Source: Poecilobothrus nobilitatus (Eukaryota > Arthropoda > Insecta > Diptera > Dolichopodidae). From it: a stretch of 64,000 nt of DNA. The stretch lies in contig OX352773.1 of NCBI GenBank assembly GCA_947095535.1, positions 37,345,398 to 37,409,397 of the forward strand, in the 5' to 3' direction. The translations under genes and the position numbers were made by a program. The notes beneath the pieces were generated by a model. That model was given only the letters and a program-made list of their open reading frames with translations. It was not told the DNA's origin and did no database searches. This document shows positions 36,230-49,876 of the stretch, one piece after another; the first letter of the stretch is position 1, and every line of letters begins with the position of its first letter.

Positions 36230-39025
36230 ATTTTATAGTTATGTAGGATTTTATTTTTACATAAAAGCTATAATTAATATATTATAGGTAAATCTTTGTA
36301 CCATGTATAACAATAGTTTAAATTAATTCTTGATAAATTTATCTTAGTTTTATAATATATACAGTTAAGTTAATATGAGAATTAACTGATGTCAAAATTT
36401 AATAGCATTTTTAAATAACACACAACACAATAAAATAAATTTTATTAAGAAGTGGAGCCCATTATAAATCTCTTTAAAATCGAATAAAATCAAAATTTCT
36501 AATATTTTCATTTATTTAAATGAAAACAACTCGATAAATCTCAACTCAATAAAAAATTTTTTAAGTTTTTTGTTATCCTTTTTATACAATTATTTTAATA
36601 ATATGACCATAATAAAATTTTTAATTAATAAAATCAAAAACAAAAACAAAAAAAAATGTAAAACGAAAAATAAAAAAAAAATCTAAATTCGTATTTTTAA
36701 TTAGTTTTTGGTCCCATCTTGGGACAGAATAAATAATTAAAAGTGGTGGTTATTTTGGTATAATTTTAATATTATACCATATACAAAAATCTATTTCATC
36801 TTTTTTTTTTATTAAAATCGTTAAAATTAAGCTTTTTATATATTATAATATTTATATTTTGTCTATCCTACCCATCATGGTCAATTATTGTTATTATTAA
36901 TTAATTAGATTTAATGCATTTTGTCAGTTAGTTAAGTGAGTCGTTTCATTAAAAATGCATCAAACTAATAGAATTTTAATTCTAAAGGATCAAAATATAA
37001 AAAGTTTAATTTATTCCTTGTTTTTGTTTTTTTTTTTTTTTTTTTTGGATTTAAGAGTAATTATTAGTTTCTTAAAAATGAATGAATCAAGTATATATAG
37101 TTAATGAAGATATATTTTAACACTTTGAATGGTTTAAAGTTTATATCTCATAAAAACTTTAATAAAATATAATGTTCTGATAGATTTACACTTGCCCAAA
37201 GATATTGTTATCGGCTTTAAAAAGGAAATTTGCATGAAATTAACATGGTGTATGACTAGAACAGTGAATATTATTTATCACAGGGATATTTATCCCCAAT
37301 ATTGGAAATAAATATCCCAGAGCATTTTGTTTTTTCTTAAGGCAACAGTCAAAATTAATTAAAATTGGTTTTTACTTTTTCAAATAAAATGGAAGAAGAT
37401 AGTTTAAAGAAATTTGTTTTTTGTTTTTTAAAGAAAAAGTATTTAAAAGTGTTAAACTGTTTTTGAAGACGAAAAACACAAATGAAATTTTGAAATCAAT
37501 ACAATGTTTTTTTTTTTTTCAACTTCAAAACAGATAACTTTGACAGTAAAACAATTGTTGCCGTGAAAATAAAAATTTCTCAGCTGTTTATTTTTATCTT
37601 TAAGTAACCATTCAAAATACTATCTCCCTCTTTAAAGCCATAAAAAATTTAATCGGTCACTTTTAGTACAAAAAAAAAAAAATTAATATTTTTAATAATT
37701 TGACAATTACTTAGTTATTATATTATTGTTTAAAACTTAAAATTTCCAATCAATATTTATATCGTATCAATATTTATATCGTACCAAATACGAAACCATA
37801 TAACAAACTTTTATTAAAGAAAAAAATACCAATATGAGTTGATTTAAACTTGGACAGTTCTCCTTATATTATATCATTGTTAAGATCTAAGCGATATCTA
37901 AAATATTTATAAGAGCTAAAAAAATAAAAAAAAAGTTTTCTGTCACTTTGCCTACGTTTATTTTTCTCTTTTCGATAATTTTTCAGATTTTCACCTTCTT
38001 TTAATGTCTAAGAAATAAAAATTTGTTTAAAAGAAAACTTTTTGGAGTCATTCCACTTTAAAAGGAAAACAAAAATCTACAAAAAAAAAAATTTCCAATT
38101 CTAATGAATCTTTTCTATTTTTTTGTTTTTTTTTTTTTTTTTTTGACTAAATAAAAATAATTGACAAAAAAGGACAATATAAATACAATAAAAGAAAATA
38201 AAAGCAAAAAAATGTTTTTTTCAATTTATAAAAAGAAATTCATTTTTTTTTTTTTTTTTTTTTTTTTTTTGTGTTTTTCATTAATATTTATTCAATTATA
38301 GAAATTATTTGATCCTTAGAATATATTAAAATGATCTCAATTTTTTCGTATAACATCCTTTAAGCTCTATTTATGATAAGCATAGGATTCTATTTCCGAA
38401 GAATTTAATAATATTTTTTATTGTATTGTCATAAAACTAAGACTACCTAAAAGGAGACATAATATTTGAGCTTATTTTCAATATTTACTTGAATTTTCTA
38501 TTTGTTTTTAATAAAAAAAAAGTTTATTGGTTTCTAATTTTTTATTTAATGTGTTTTCATTTATTTATTTATTTATTTATTTACTTAACATATAAATTAA
38601 AATTATTTAAATTTAAATTATATAAAAACAAAAAAAAAAAAAAAATGTATTGAAAATTTGATGGGTGCAAACAAAAAGAAAAACAAAAAATTGAAAGGTC
38701 GAGACGAATAAATTAAAGAAATAAAGCCAATGTTTTAAAATAACTGAAAACATAAATAAAATTAGTAGTAAAAGGATAATAACATTAACAAAAATAAATA
38801 TGTTTAAAGCTTTTATTGAAAATTAATTTTATTTTAATAATATTTAAAATTTAATCAGATATAAATTTTTTGATAAAACCTAAAACTCATACCTCTACTA
38901 ACAACCTTATATTTTTACTGATATTTTTGGATCCTGTTTTATTGTCACACATTTACAAACACTGATTTAATGTAATTAAAAATATAAAAACATATTGAAA
39001 CTTTTTTAAAAAAAACGTTGCCTTT
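36230..39025. other. A/T-rich stretch without supported genes
   Basis: Contains a 28-base T run (38,243-38,270), an (ATTT)6 tract (38,559-38,584) and a hairpin GGGATATTTAT/ATAAATATCCC (37,283-37,318). No gene recognised. Confidence 0.6.
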
Positions 39026-39034
39026 TTGTTTTGA

Positions 39035-39645
39035 AATTAACTTATTGATCCTTAAGTAACTTTCTACTGGACACCTAGATATATAGGAAGATGAGGAAGC
39101 GGATCGACTTGCAAAAGAAGGAACTGTAACTCTCTTTACGCATCTCAGACCATTTTGTGGCATAGATAAACACGAAATAGAGAACCACTATAAATCCAAG
39201 AAGAAACTGTAAGAGTAAACTATGAAATGGAAAATCCAGGCTCAGACAATTTAAGAGTTTTCGCGAAACTATAACCGGGAAAGATATGAAAGAATCACAG
39301 GATAAAGTAAAATTAAAATGAGAACTCTAACAGAATTTCTGCCGGAACACTGTCTGCTAAAGTGACACTTAAAGAATATTGGAATAAAAAATTACGGTAC
39401 ATGCACATTCATGCGCAGAAGGAAGAAGAGAAGATTCCAAAACATATTCTCAAACAGTGACAGTAGAGACAGTATGGCTGACAGAAGTATTATATGGGGA
39501 GGCAAAATTCACAAAACGTAGTAACAGAGGGAGCACAATAGATCTAATTTTTCGTCTAACATATTCTCTATAATAATTTAACTTATTATACAGTCAGTAA
39601 CAGTCAGTCAGAATAATAACATAATATTAAAAAAAAAAAAAAATT
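39035..39645 (+). pseudogene. non-LTR retrotransposon tail: RNase H, zinc knuckle, poly-A
   Basis: 39,069-39,190 reads GHLDI, stop, EDEEADRLAKEGTVTLFTHL, then RPFCGIDKHEIENHY. This is the RNase H C-terminal motif GH-x-x-I-x-x-N/D-EEAD-x-LAKEG and its usual downstream helix. 39,330-39,450 reads LRTLTEFLPEHCLLK, then HLKNIGI, then a CAEGRREDSK-like segment, matching the conserved LTGHC-x-L-x-x-HL...GI...C...C-x-E segment of RNase H-bearing non-LTR elements (I, R1 or Loa type). A short AT-rich 3' UTR with CAGTCAGTAACAGTCAGTCA ends in A(15) at 39,630-39,644. Several stops and shifts: inactive, 5'-truncated copy. Confidence 0.8.
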
Positions 39646-39649
39646 ATAA

Positions 39650-42600
39650 AACTCTTTTCAAGCTGTTTTTTTATAATTTCAATTTTTCGTTATTGTTAAA
39701 TTTATTTTTGAATATGTTTATAAATGTCTACCTTTTTAACCCCAAAAAAAAAAAACAAAAAAATATAAAAATCGACGTTACCTTTTTTAACAAATTTCAC
39801 CCTAAATTTTAAAACACTATACTTACCTATGACTAAAATTATTTTGATCCACTTCACACTGAAAAATAAAACAAAAATTAGAAAAAAAAAGAACGATTGA
39901 AAAACACTTATAAACAAAAACAAAGTCTTTTCTTTACCTTTTTGAAAAATGATTTTCTATACCACTTACTATCATTAACGTGATTGATTTTTCACTGATT
40001 TTTTAGCAACCACTTTTATTGTACACTTCCACCTTCAACCATAACCTGACTTTTAAAAAAGTAAAACAATTCAGGATGCCCCGAATATTTCCAATCAAAA
40101 AGTAATTTTTTTTAAATGCCATTGTAACAACAGAAAAAAAACAAAAAAAATAAATGAAAAAACAAAAGGAAAATATACAGCTTACTATATTTTGCTGCCT
40201 AAACTACAAGCAACATTATCGTTCATTGGACATAAGCAATAATTTTCTGTTTAACCTGATATAGTTTTTATTAGAAAAGGACTATTATAGTAAAAGGTCT
40301 GTATATATAGTATATCAACTATGGTAAATTCATAAAATCATGAAAAATAATTAACCTTCATAACCTTCATACCTGTTAACCTTCATACCATTTTATTCAA
40401 TATATAGAATAAAACATTGTACTTTACTATATATAATTGTGAATTGATCCTCGAGAAAAAATTAATTTCAGAACTGTTTGAATTATTTATTCATTTTATA
40501 AATTTTTGTCCCATTTCAGTTATAACCAAAGCAACAGCCGAAAAATGCTTTAAGTAAAAATTCTTTTTAAATTACATTACATATTTTAAGCCAAATACAT
40601 ATTTTTGAGACGTAGTACGCTTATTGCGAGACTTTGTTCTCAAAAATGCAACTTGGAATCATGGTAATAAAGATCTAATTCATTTTACCAATTCGATTGT
40701 AAAATGGCCTATTGTTACTTGTAAAATAAAGTATGTACCATAAAATATAATCCATATCATTTTAATTGTATTCACCACACAAAGGTTAAAATTGCAATAA
40801 AGCAACAAAGGACACCTAAAAGACTAAAAAGTATAAAAATAATTCCAAAAATATATAAAGGAGTAAAAAAGAATAATTTATGGGTGAACCTCAACTGAAT
40901 TTGGACTTGGCTTTTTTTTTTTATTTTAAACATTGGACTTTACTTTTAACTTATTACATTCCAAAAAAAATTTTTTTTTTTTACCAGATGACAGTGTATG
41001 GCTAAAAAATATCCACATTAAATATAACGACACACACATTAGGTATTGTATCCATATAATACTATATGTAGTAGTTCAATATTTTATAGACATTTTAAAT
41101 GTTTTCGATTGTTACAAATTAGAGCAATAATAGAAAGAGAAAGCAATAATGTTTAATTAAAGAATTATTATACGTTAAAAGAGTTACCAAATTAATCGAA
41201 ATTTAATATTTTTCGTCAGACAATAAATAAAAGCATATTTTATTAAGTTATATACCAAAAAATTAAAAACCTAGTATTAACTATCTAAAGATACCAACTA
41301 TATATTTACCTTAAACCAATTTCTTGAGTAAGATGAATTAAAATATCTGAAAAGTGAATAAATTAATAATTTGTAAACTGTCAATTCAGCAACAAACTTT
41401 GTTTTCATAGAAAAATCTAAAAAAAAGTACCTATATGAACTTGTAATTAATATCCTTTAGTGTGTCATAGTTCAAATTTTTAATACTGAATAAAAGTACC
41501 TATATTTGAACATTTAAATTTAATATTAGCTGGCAACTTACAATAATATATTATTAATTATTTACAAATAGAACAAACAAAATAATGGAAACGTTTTTAA
41601 CAAAAAACCGCAGACAATTAATTTTTGTTTTTATTTTTCATGAAACTAAGAAAGAAGAAAATATTTTCACGAAATGAAACTAAAATTTAACATTTAAGGC
41701 ATAAATAAGGCTAATAAAAAAATCCTTTTTAAATTTTTTTTTGTTCAAATTTTTTTGGTTCTATCGTTATCTCTTCAGTTTCAGAGTATGGTTCAAATTT
41801 TATTAATTTAGTGTTTTCATGGCAATCTGTTTTGATCATACAAAAAAAAAACACACAACAAAAAGAGAGAGAAAAAAATCATTCGTTTTTTTGCAGTATG
41901 ATATCTATACCAGTTTTAACCCCTTTGAAACAAATTTCATCCAATCCCATAAACCAAATAAAATACCTACTCATTTTATTACAGTTCGATTCAATTTATT
42001 TTTTTTTCTTCCTGCTTCCTTTGTTGGTTAAATTACCTTTATAAATTAATCTTAAAACTTCTCTCTGATTCATTTTTATTGGATTTTTTCTTTTTTATCT
42101 TTTTTTTTTTTGTTTTTGTTTCGGTTTCATTCCTTTTTGCTTAAGTTCCACTATCAACATTGTTTTTTTTTTATGTATTGTTCAAAATGAATTGTTGGTG
42201 TGCCTAAAATGACCCAGAAAAAGACAAAAAAAAAAAAAAACAAAAGAAAAACCAGTAATTATTAGAAGAATTGATTTTGTTCGTTTGTTATAAGTCTATA
42301 GAAGAAGAATAACAAGAATCTGCTCTTTGGTCTTGTATTATATGCGATAATTTTTTATTCTATAGTTCCAATTAAGTTGTATTGTTTCGCACGTCACAAA
42401 GAATAGTCACTATATATATAGGCTTAATTTGTTTTTTGTTTTGTTTTCAATAAAAAAGAATTCAATTCTTTCTATATGACATAAATAATATGTGTTGATT
42501 TTTATCACGTATGTAATATAACTTATAGATGTTATACGTACATACACACCGATATACGTGGCTAAATCCATAAGAATACGTTAATAAGACCAACTTTTTT

Positions 42601-43250
42601 TGATTTTATTTTTTTATCTCGCCCCTCTAAATTTATTCTGCTAAAATTCTTTCATTATTTTTTTTTCATTTCTATATGGTATCTTAAAATGATTTCTGAC
42701 CTATATTTCAGCCGATATCTAATAATATATATATAGTTAAAATCAAATTGATGTAGTTAAAATTTTTGAGACAAACTATTTTCATGATTTATATATTTTA
42801 GGGGAGAGAATTTTGTAGACTTATAGCATTATAAAAATTAGAGAATAATTCTATTTATAGTGATTAATTTAATACGATATATAAGATAAATTATTTTGGA
42901 TCAGTTAATTGATTTTTTGTTCTTTTGTTTTGGTTTGTTTTAATTTCTATATCCATGTCTATGTCCATGTCCATGTCTATGTTTAAGTTAAACTTAGTTT
43001 TTTTTTTTGTAATTATTGTTTTGTTTGTTTTTTCGAAATTTTGTTTGGTATTCTATATATGACCAATATAACATTGTCAAAATTTCAGATTCTTTGGAAT
43101 TTAGTTTATTTTGAAAAAGAGGGGATGATTCCTTCCCATAATAATTGTTTGTTTGGTATGATAATGATTATATTTTGAAATTCTGTTGTCCAAATTTGAT
43201 ATTTATAATATGTAAATACAAATATTGGGAAAGAAGAATACAGAAAACAA
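39650..43250. other. A/T-rich stretch without supported genes
   Basis: Homopolymers and simple sequence, including ATGTCT/ATGTCC hexamers at 42,949-42,982. Frames here are low-complexity. Confidence 0.55.
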
Positions 43251-43254
43251 AAAG

Positions 43255-44290
43255 GGAGTCCACCTAAATCCCAAAAAAAAAAAATCCCAATGATACAAAA
43301 TCCTAAATAAGACAAAATCCTAAAAAATAAATTCCAGCAAAACAAATCCCAAATTTCAAAATTCCCAAAAGTTATAAGATCCCAAAAAAAATTCCAAGGA
43401 ATTATTTATATTTTTTATGCATTTCTCTGAATTAGGAGAGATTTTAGAGTTGGTTACAAAATCAGGGTTTCAATGATTAGTTTAGCGGGGGTTTCTATTT
43501 TAAAATATTATACTCATTTTGCAGAATATTTACATAATATTATGTATCTGTGATATTCTGAATTAGAAGAGATTATACAGTTGGTTACAAAATCTGGGTT
43601 TCAATAATTTGTTTAGCGGGAGTTTGGAAGCGGCAGGCCCTCTATTTTAAAATGTTATATGTCTTTTACAGAATTATGTATATACGAAATTAAGAATTAG
43701 AAAAGATTTTAGAGTTGCAGTCAAAAATCCGGGTTGGCTCTTTTTCCAGAATATTTATTTATATGTTTAGGTACAATTCTAAATTAGAAGACCTTTGACC
43801 CTTTTTCCAGAATATTTATTTCATACGAGATTCTCAATCATATTTAATTTTTATATATTTTTAAAAAAATTTAGTTTTAAAACGCGAAATTTTAATACAC
43901 AGAATTTTAAAAGACGAGAAATTTTTTGAATTTTTTTGGGAACATTTTTCGGTTTTGATTTTAAGGACATTCGTACAGCCATTCAATCATTTCATAACTT
44001 GACAAGTTTAGTAATTAATTTTGTTTTATATTTCTAATAAAAAACAAAAATCTTTTTCTACATAACAATAACCATAGAAAGCAATAGAAATGACAATCTT
44101 GTAGCTTGGTGGTGTTTAATTTTATTGATAATAAGCATTATTTAAAATTTGAAATTAATTTTTAATTTTTAAATGCATAAATCTCATTATTTTGTAACTT
44201 GGGATTTTGTAACACTGGGATTTTGAAATTTTTGGGATTTTGTGATTAACATTTGGGATTTTAACTTTGGCATTTCGAACCCAACCCAAC
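43255..44290. mobile_element. foldback-like unit framed by inverted AAATCCC repeats
   Basis: 43,267-43,395 holds about eight spaced copies of A(A)ATCCCAA/AAATCCTAAA words. 44,196-44,275 holds their reverse complement (CTTGGGATTTTGTAACA, CTGGGATTTTGAAATTTTTG, GGATTTTGTGATT, TTTGGGATTTTAAC). Arms built of short subrepeats in opposite orientation around a middle section are the plan of foldback elements. The middle contains four units of the minisatellite also found in the transposon at 58,671. Exact ends and a target duplication could not be fixed, so the mobile nature is inferred. Confidence 0.45.
43427..43830 (-). repeat. minisatellite family, four units, reverse orientation
   Basis: Units start at about 43,427, 43,558, 43,690 and 43,779, each with CTGAATTAGRAGAGATT, then AGAGTTGGTTACAAAATC, then a (G)GGTTTCAAT or CTTTTTCCAGAATATTTA segment. 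The GAGTTGGTTACAAAATCAGG word is the reverse complement of CCTGATTTTGTAACCAACTC in the units at 58,751-59,035. The first two units carry an extra GTTTAGCGGGRGTTT segment, giving a period of about 131 bp. Confidence 0.75.
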
Positions 44291-46995
44291 AAAAACTAAG
44301 TTTATAATGTGACAAACTGATAATGAATTTTTCTTTCATGGACATGGACTTGAAATTAAAATATTATGCAATACTAATACTAATATAACAATTCAATTAG
44401 TTAATAGATAACAAAAAAAATTTATTAGAACTGATAAATATTTTTTAATATAATATACTTGTATTTGGATTTGGATTCATCTTTAAGATTTATAATATAC
44501 TACTTGTTCTTTTTCGGAAGTTGAGTCAACAAGTTGTTCAGTTAGAGTTTTGACAAAACGTAGATTTTTAAAACAAATAGAAAAAATAAAAACTTCCCTT
44601 TTAATATTATTGTTTAATTTTTTTTGTCGTTTGTAAAAAAAACCCCTTCGAAAGTCTTATGTGTGTTTTTTATAAGCAAATTCATATATTCTATTTATAT
44701 AACTTTAGATTTTTTGTAACATAAAATGCCTATAAATTTCCGGTAACGATCAATTTTAATGTTAAATATAAATTCGTTGGTGCACTTCAAACTGAGCATT
44801 TAATTTTTTTTTGAAAAGAACATATATGATGTTTTTCAGTAATTGGTTTAGAGTGTTAAAATAAGAATACTACTAGAAAAATTCGAAAGGTAAATAAATT
44901 GAGTTTGTAGTTTTGCTCTCACAACATCTAAACCATTATATTGCAATGCTTAGCAAATTATACTGATTGTTATAAGGAAACATGGTTTAATTTAATCAAA
45001 ATCCCATATATTTGGTTTTTGTGGTGTTGTGAGGATCTTCAAAAAAAAGTAATCACCTCTGGAGATTTCCAACTTTCTTAGGCATAAATCGCTTATACTA
45101 TAACCAAGAGAAGGAGAACATTTTATTTCTGAACTTTACTAGCTGATTATACAATATAGTTGACAAGCAAAAATGCGGTATCAAATCAAAACAGATCCTT
45201 GTCTGTGCCATAATTTTACTCTAATCTATGCTCTATTGATACATAACATAATATCTCAACATAATAATTTATACATACATACATAATTTTAACCTGAATA
45301 TGAAATGGAAGATTAAAGATTTAATTTTCATATCTCCATAACGTACGAAACTTTAAAATGTAGGTGAAAGGTTTTAATGTCAAAATTTATACTGTAAACC
45401 AACCAAGCTGGTATAGCACCTAAAATAATTAAAAATTGATTTAGAGATAATTAATTTTCAAGCAATTTTTCCAAAAATATGAAAAAAAATATTTATTATG
45501 TTACATCAAGGATAGCTATAACGAAAAATTAAGGTAAAATAATGAATTAAACCACTTAATTTCAGTTCTTTAAATTAAGATGTGGTTTTAGATTAACTTT
45601 TAAATCAAAAAAAGAAAAAACCAAAACCAATGATATTTAACTATTTCAAGAATGTTTTTTTTTCTTCAATTATTCAATAATTTATGGGATTGTGGTTTGG
45701 AATTTTTGATATTCTTCATCCGAATAACCTTTGAATTTAATGAATTGAATGATTTTAAATAAATATTATATAAATTTAAATAACTCTTTCTTGTTTTTCT
45801 ATTAAGTATTTCTTTTTTTCACAAAATGTAAATAATTTTTACTCTTCTAAAAAAAAATTTTAAATTTATACAATCTCTAGTTAAAATTAAGTTAAATAAT
45901 TAAATTATTGATTAATAAATTTACAAAAATAAAATAAACTAATTAATTAGTAGAACTGAAAGTGAAAAAATGCATTTACGAGCTGCTGATTGAATTAAAA
46001 TTTCAAATGTATTAAAATTTTCTTGTATTGATTTGTATTATTTACATAGAAAGTATCTTGTTGAGCAAATTATAGAAATGCAAGTTTTATTTTTGTTTAA
46101 GAAAGAGGCGAAGGCTTAAAAGTTATTGACAAAAGTAAATCGGCCAAACCATTATTGTGTCTAATAAACAGAATACCATAATTTAAAAGTTTACGTAACA
46201 TGAAACTTTCTTTTGTCCCGCTGAAAAGCGTCATTTTAATTTTTATTTAAGAATCATTAATACATCTAAAATTAAACTAGATCAGTCGAAGGAAAAGATT
46301 ATAATATCGAAACTTATTGTACTAAACTCATAAATTTTCCATTCTATAAACAAAAAGAAAAGTCACTTATAAAAAGCTTAGAATTCATCACAATATAAAA
46401 CTTAACATAATTTGAACTCATTTACGATTTAATTATAGAGTATATAATTATTGAATAGGTATTCATAGGTGCTATCATGCGTCTATTGAACCATTAATTG
46501 ATAAATTAAATTTTTAATAAATTTTCTTCTATAATTAAAAATTTCAAAAATAATCAAAATTTTAAAAAGTATAATTAAAGGCTTCCTCCATTGTATATTC
46601 CATATAAATTTTATTCTATTACCATCTAATTTATTACAAGACTCGTACTAAATAACATTTTTCCGATCGTGTTTATTTTATTCAATTAACTTTTCTATAT
46701 TACAAAACAAGAAAAAAAAAACAAGAAAAATTTGCATTCTAAATTTATTACATTTGATATGGTCAAGCTAATTAAAATAATATTTATTTAAGTATATAAA
46801 TTACATAATATATACCTTTGAAATTTATCTTTAGGTGAAAAAATAAAAGGAAAATATCATAACTTCATAAAAAGTAAATTAAATTTTCGCATTATTTCTT
46901 AAATTTTAATTATACATGATGTTTATATACTTAATTTTTTTTTTTTTTTAGCACATTTTTCAAATAATATTTAGTTTTATTCTGCCCTTCCTTTC
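44291..46995. other. A/T-rich stretch without recognisable features
   Basis: No gene, repeat family or RNA structure recognised. Confidence 0.55.
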
Positions 46996-47009
46996 ATTCG
47001 TTTGTCTTT

Positions 47010-47400
47010 CTGGAAAACTTCAAAACCGATTTAAGATGGAGCAATGCAATTTTAACTATTAATAGTTGTAATAAAAAAATTTATGTTGTGAACGAATTTT
47101 TTTTTATCTATTACTGAATTGCAGCGTATGAATGTTGGAAAACACCTATTCTTAAATGCTTATTTCTCAAGTTTTGCTTATTCAGACAACAGGAAATGTT
47201 TATACTTTCGTATTTTGGAACACTTTTAATCAGAGCAATATTTTTCCCATTTCCCTGTTTATGGGCTCAAAAATTAAAAATTCTCTATTGCTGGACACCT
47301 GTAACTGCAACACTTATGTAAACTTCTAAAAATAAGACATAAAACTTAAAGGTCTAATTATATTTTTACAATATTTTGAAATTTAAGCAAATGTCTATTA
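47010..47400 (+). repeat. eroded mini-me-like repeat fragment
   Basis: GTTTGTCTTTCTGGAAAACT, then AAAACCGATTTAAGATGGAGC, then GACACCTGTAACTGCAACAC, then TAAAAATAAGACATAAAACTT. The last two words match the 3' half of the copy at 29,398-30,705 and the fragment at 19,165, and the first two match 15,262. It links the fragments into one family. Confidence 0.6.
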
Positions 47401-49265
47401 ATTTTTCCCAACAAAAAAAAATTTTTCAAAAGTTTTTAAACAAAATCAGTACAATCTTATAATATATTTTTATTGTTCTTTCATAAATTTCTGCACATTT
47501 TAAAGCTTTTGATTTGACATATAGCCTTATTTAGTTTTACTTTTTTTGTTCCTTTCAATTAAAAACATTTTAAGAGATCATTTCAGACGATTCATTTGAG
47601 TAAATCTTAAAATTCGATTTGCCTAAGTTTCCATTAAACTGAATTTTTTGAATCAATGGTAAAACTTGAAGTAATAAGCATTTTTAATTAAATATCAAAT
47701 AAAAATTTAATTTTTTTCTAAATTTTAATCCTGACCGTTCTATGCATAATATAAAAGGAAAGCTTTATAATTCGAGGCGAACCATATGCTGGTGTCATAG
47801 TGATACAAAATGTTTACTCTAAATCAGCTATGATATTTACTATTTTGATTCATTTAATCAAAATATCAGAATCTTAGATAATATCGAATTTTTATTAAAT
47901 ATATAATTTTTAACATTGAGAAACACTCATCAAATATCTAATCTAAACGATTAGTTAAATACTTAAACAATGATATAGGTTTAACAATATTTTATCGATT
48001 TAAAAGAGATTTTATATAACGAAAATTTATTTAAATCTGAAAAAAAAAAAATATCATTAAATATATAGCAAATATTATACTTCTTTAAGAGAAAATTATA
48101 CTTAACAAGTCAAAACATTAAAAAATAAAATAACCAAAAAAATAAAAACGAAATGAAAATATCAGTACTGAAAATGTAAATACCATAAAAAAAAAGCTAA
48201 CTTTTAATGCCATCAATCTTATAATACAAGTTGTTTGTTTTTATTATGGTTTGAAATTTTTTTTTTTTGATATTTTTTTCAAGAATATTTTCAATTTAAC
48301 AACATTCAACCTACCTTTCCAATTTTTAAATACTTGCAATAATTTTTCTAAACCATAAAAATGAGAAAATGGTATTATCCCACCCAAAGTTTGGATAAAT
48401 AACAAATATATCTGACAACACTATTCCTAGGTAATCAATCATCATCAATGTAACTAATACATACAAAAAACAAAGAAAAAGAAAAAATAAACATAATAAA
48501 TTGTACTGTATTTCAATGACTGCACATACCATCCCATCAACTTAATTTACTGTCCATTTTCTGTCCTCCTTCTTATAATATAAAAAAAAAAAAAACCAAA
48601 AATTAAATTAACGTAGAAATGAGATTTAGAAAATAAATTTACAATTTTTTTTTTTTCTTTTGTTTTATTTAGAAGTTGACATATCTCCCAGTCAAATTTC
48701 AAATAAATGTCAACGTTAAAATGAATTAATGTTGAATTAGAGTTTTGTTGGTATTAATCTCAACAAGTGGTAATTATTATAAAATTTTTATTTTTGAAGA
48801 TAATAAAAAAAAAAAAAAGAAACAAATCTATGAGTACGATGTTAAAATTATCCATTCCCAAAATTTAACATGCCTAAAACAAATTAAGGAAATCATTTTT
48901 AAATCCAAAAAATTTTCGCCGAGCGAAAAATTTTATACAAGATGGACCAACTTGAACTAACTGACTGTAAAATACATATAAATTTTGTAATCTTAATATA
49001 TTATTTAATACATTATTTTTTTAAACTGATGTATAATTTGTTAAATTTTTTTTTAAATAAGTGTGGAAAATAATACCATTTGCATTACCTCTATTTCCTT
49101 GTCGACGCGTAATAGCTCTTTCTAATTAATTTTCCATTACGGCACGCACTATGTCTAAGTTTAAATTTGATATGCTTCACCCAATATTTTAATTAAGCTT
49201 TTATTATTAATTCAAACTTAGATTAAGTTTATTGTTTGTGATTTATTCATACCTAAACCTGTCCA
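47401..49265. other. A/T-rich stretch without recognisable features
   Basis: Frames at 48,326-48,532 and 48,745-48,960 are short and low-complexity. No gene supported. Confidence 0.55.
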
Positions 49266-49269
49266 TTTC

Positions 49270-49690
49270 TTTACAAAAATAAATGAGGCGCCATTAAATT
49301 TGGAAACGGGGAAACCTAGCGAAATCTGAATTTTTTGATTCGATCACCGAAAAGATTTTCTCGGAGATTTTTCATTGTCATTCACGCGGGGTGCGCTGTG
49401 ACTCCATCCTGTTGAAACTATATATCACAGTTATTCACTACTGCTGATCGTAAATAATGTTTTATCTGGATTCGGCATAACTCCTTTAAAACAGTTTGTT
49501 AATGACCATCATCAACTTTTAAAAAAACATAGAAACACACAATATGAACCAATAAGTTTATTAGCCATAACTCCACACATCAAACAGTGCATCTAAAAGG
49601 GTATAAATGGTGTTGATGTAACGCTTTCGCATTCTCTGTACTCCAAATTTGACCCTTCTGCTTATACATATCAATTTAAAACAGCAAAAT
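49270..49690 (-). pseudogene. Tc1/mariner-superfamily transposase fossil
   Basis: On the minus strand 49,670-49,625 reads IWSTENAKALHQHHLYP. 49,593-49,540 then gives CTV-stop-C/GVMANKLIGSYCV in two frames (family: VTVWCGV...IIGPYFF). 49,416-49,390 reads FQQDGVTAHPA, the hallmark FQQDGA-T-x-HTA around the second catalytic Asp. It is followed by MTMKNLRENLFGDRIKKF and SPFPNLMAPHLF (family: WPPRSPDLTAPDFFLWG). Stops and frameshifts make it inactive. It lacks the N-terminal DNA-binding part and any terminal repeats. It is probably of the same transposase type as the element starting at 63,748. A mini-me-like element begins about 190 bp to its right. Confidence 0.85.
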
Positions 49691-49876
49691 GGAACATTAA
49701 TTAAGTTGACCTACCGTCTGTACTAAAATATAAATCTAATTAACCATACAATAATTTATATTTAATTACTATTTCACAAATCATAAAAATTTTTTGTGTG
49801 ATCTTAAAAATAAAATAACTTGAAAATTATTTTCAGTGGCTTTAAAATATATAGTTTGGAAACATTTGCAAATTAT

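Noticed and set aside
38945..39163. 72-codon minus-strand frame
   Set aside because: It is the antisense shadow of the RNase H-type LINE remnant on the plus strand.
43255..44290. Telomere-like repeat (AAATCCC words)
   Set aside because: Words are irregularly spaced and in inverted clusters, unlike head-to-tail telomeric repeats.
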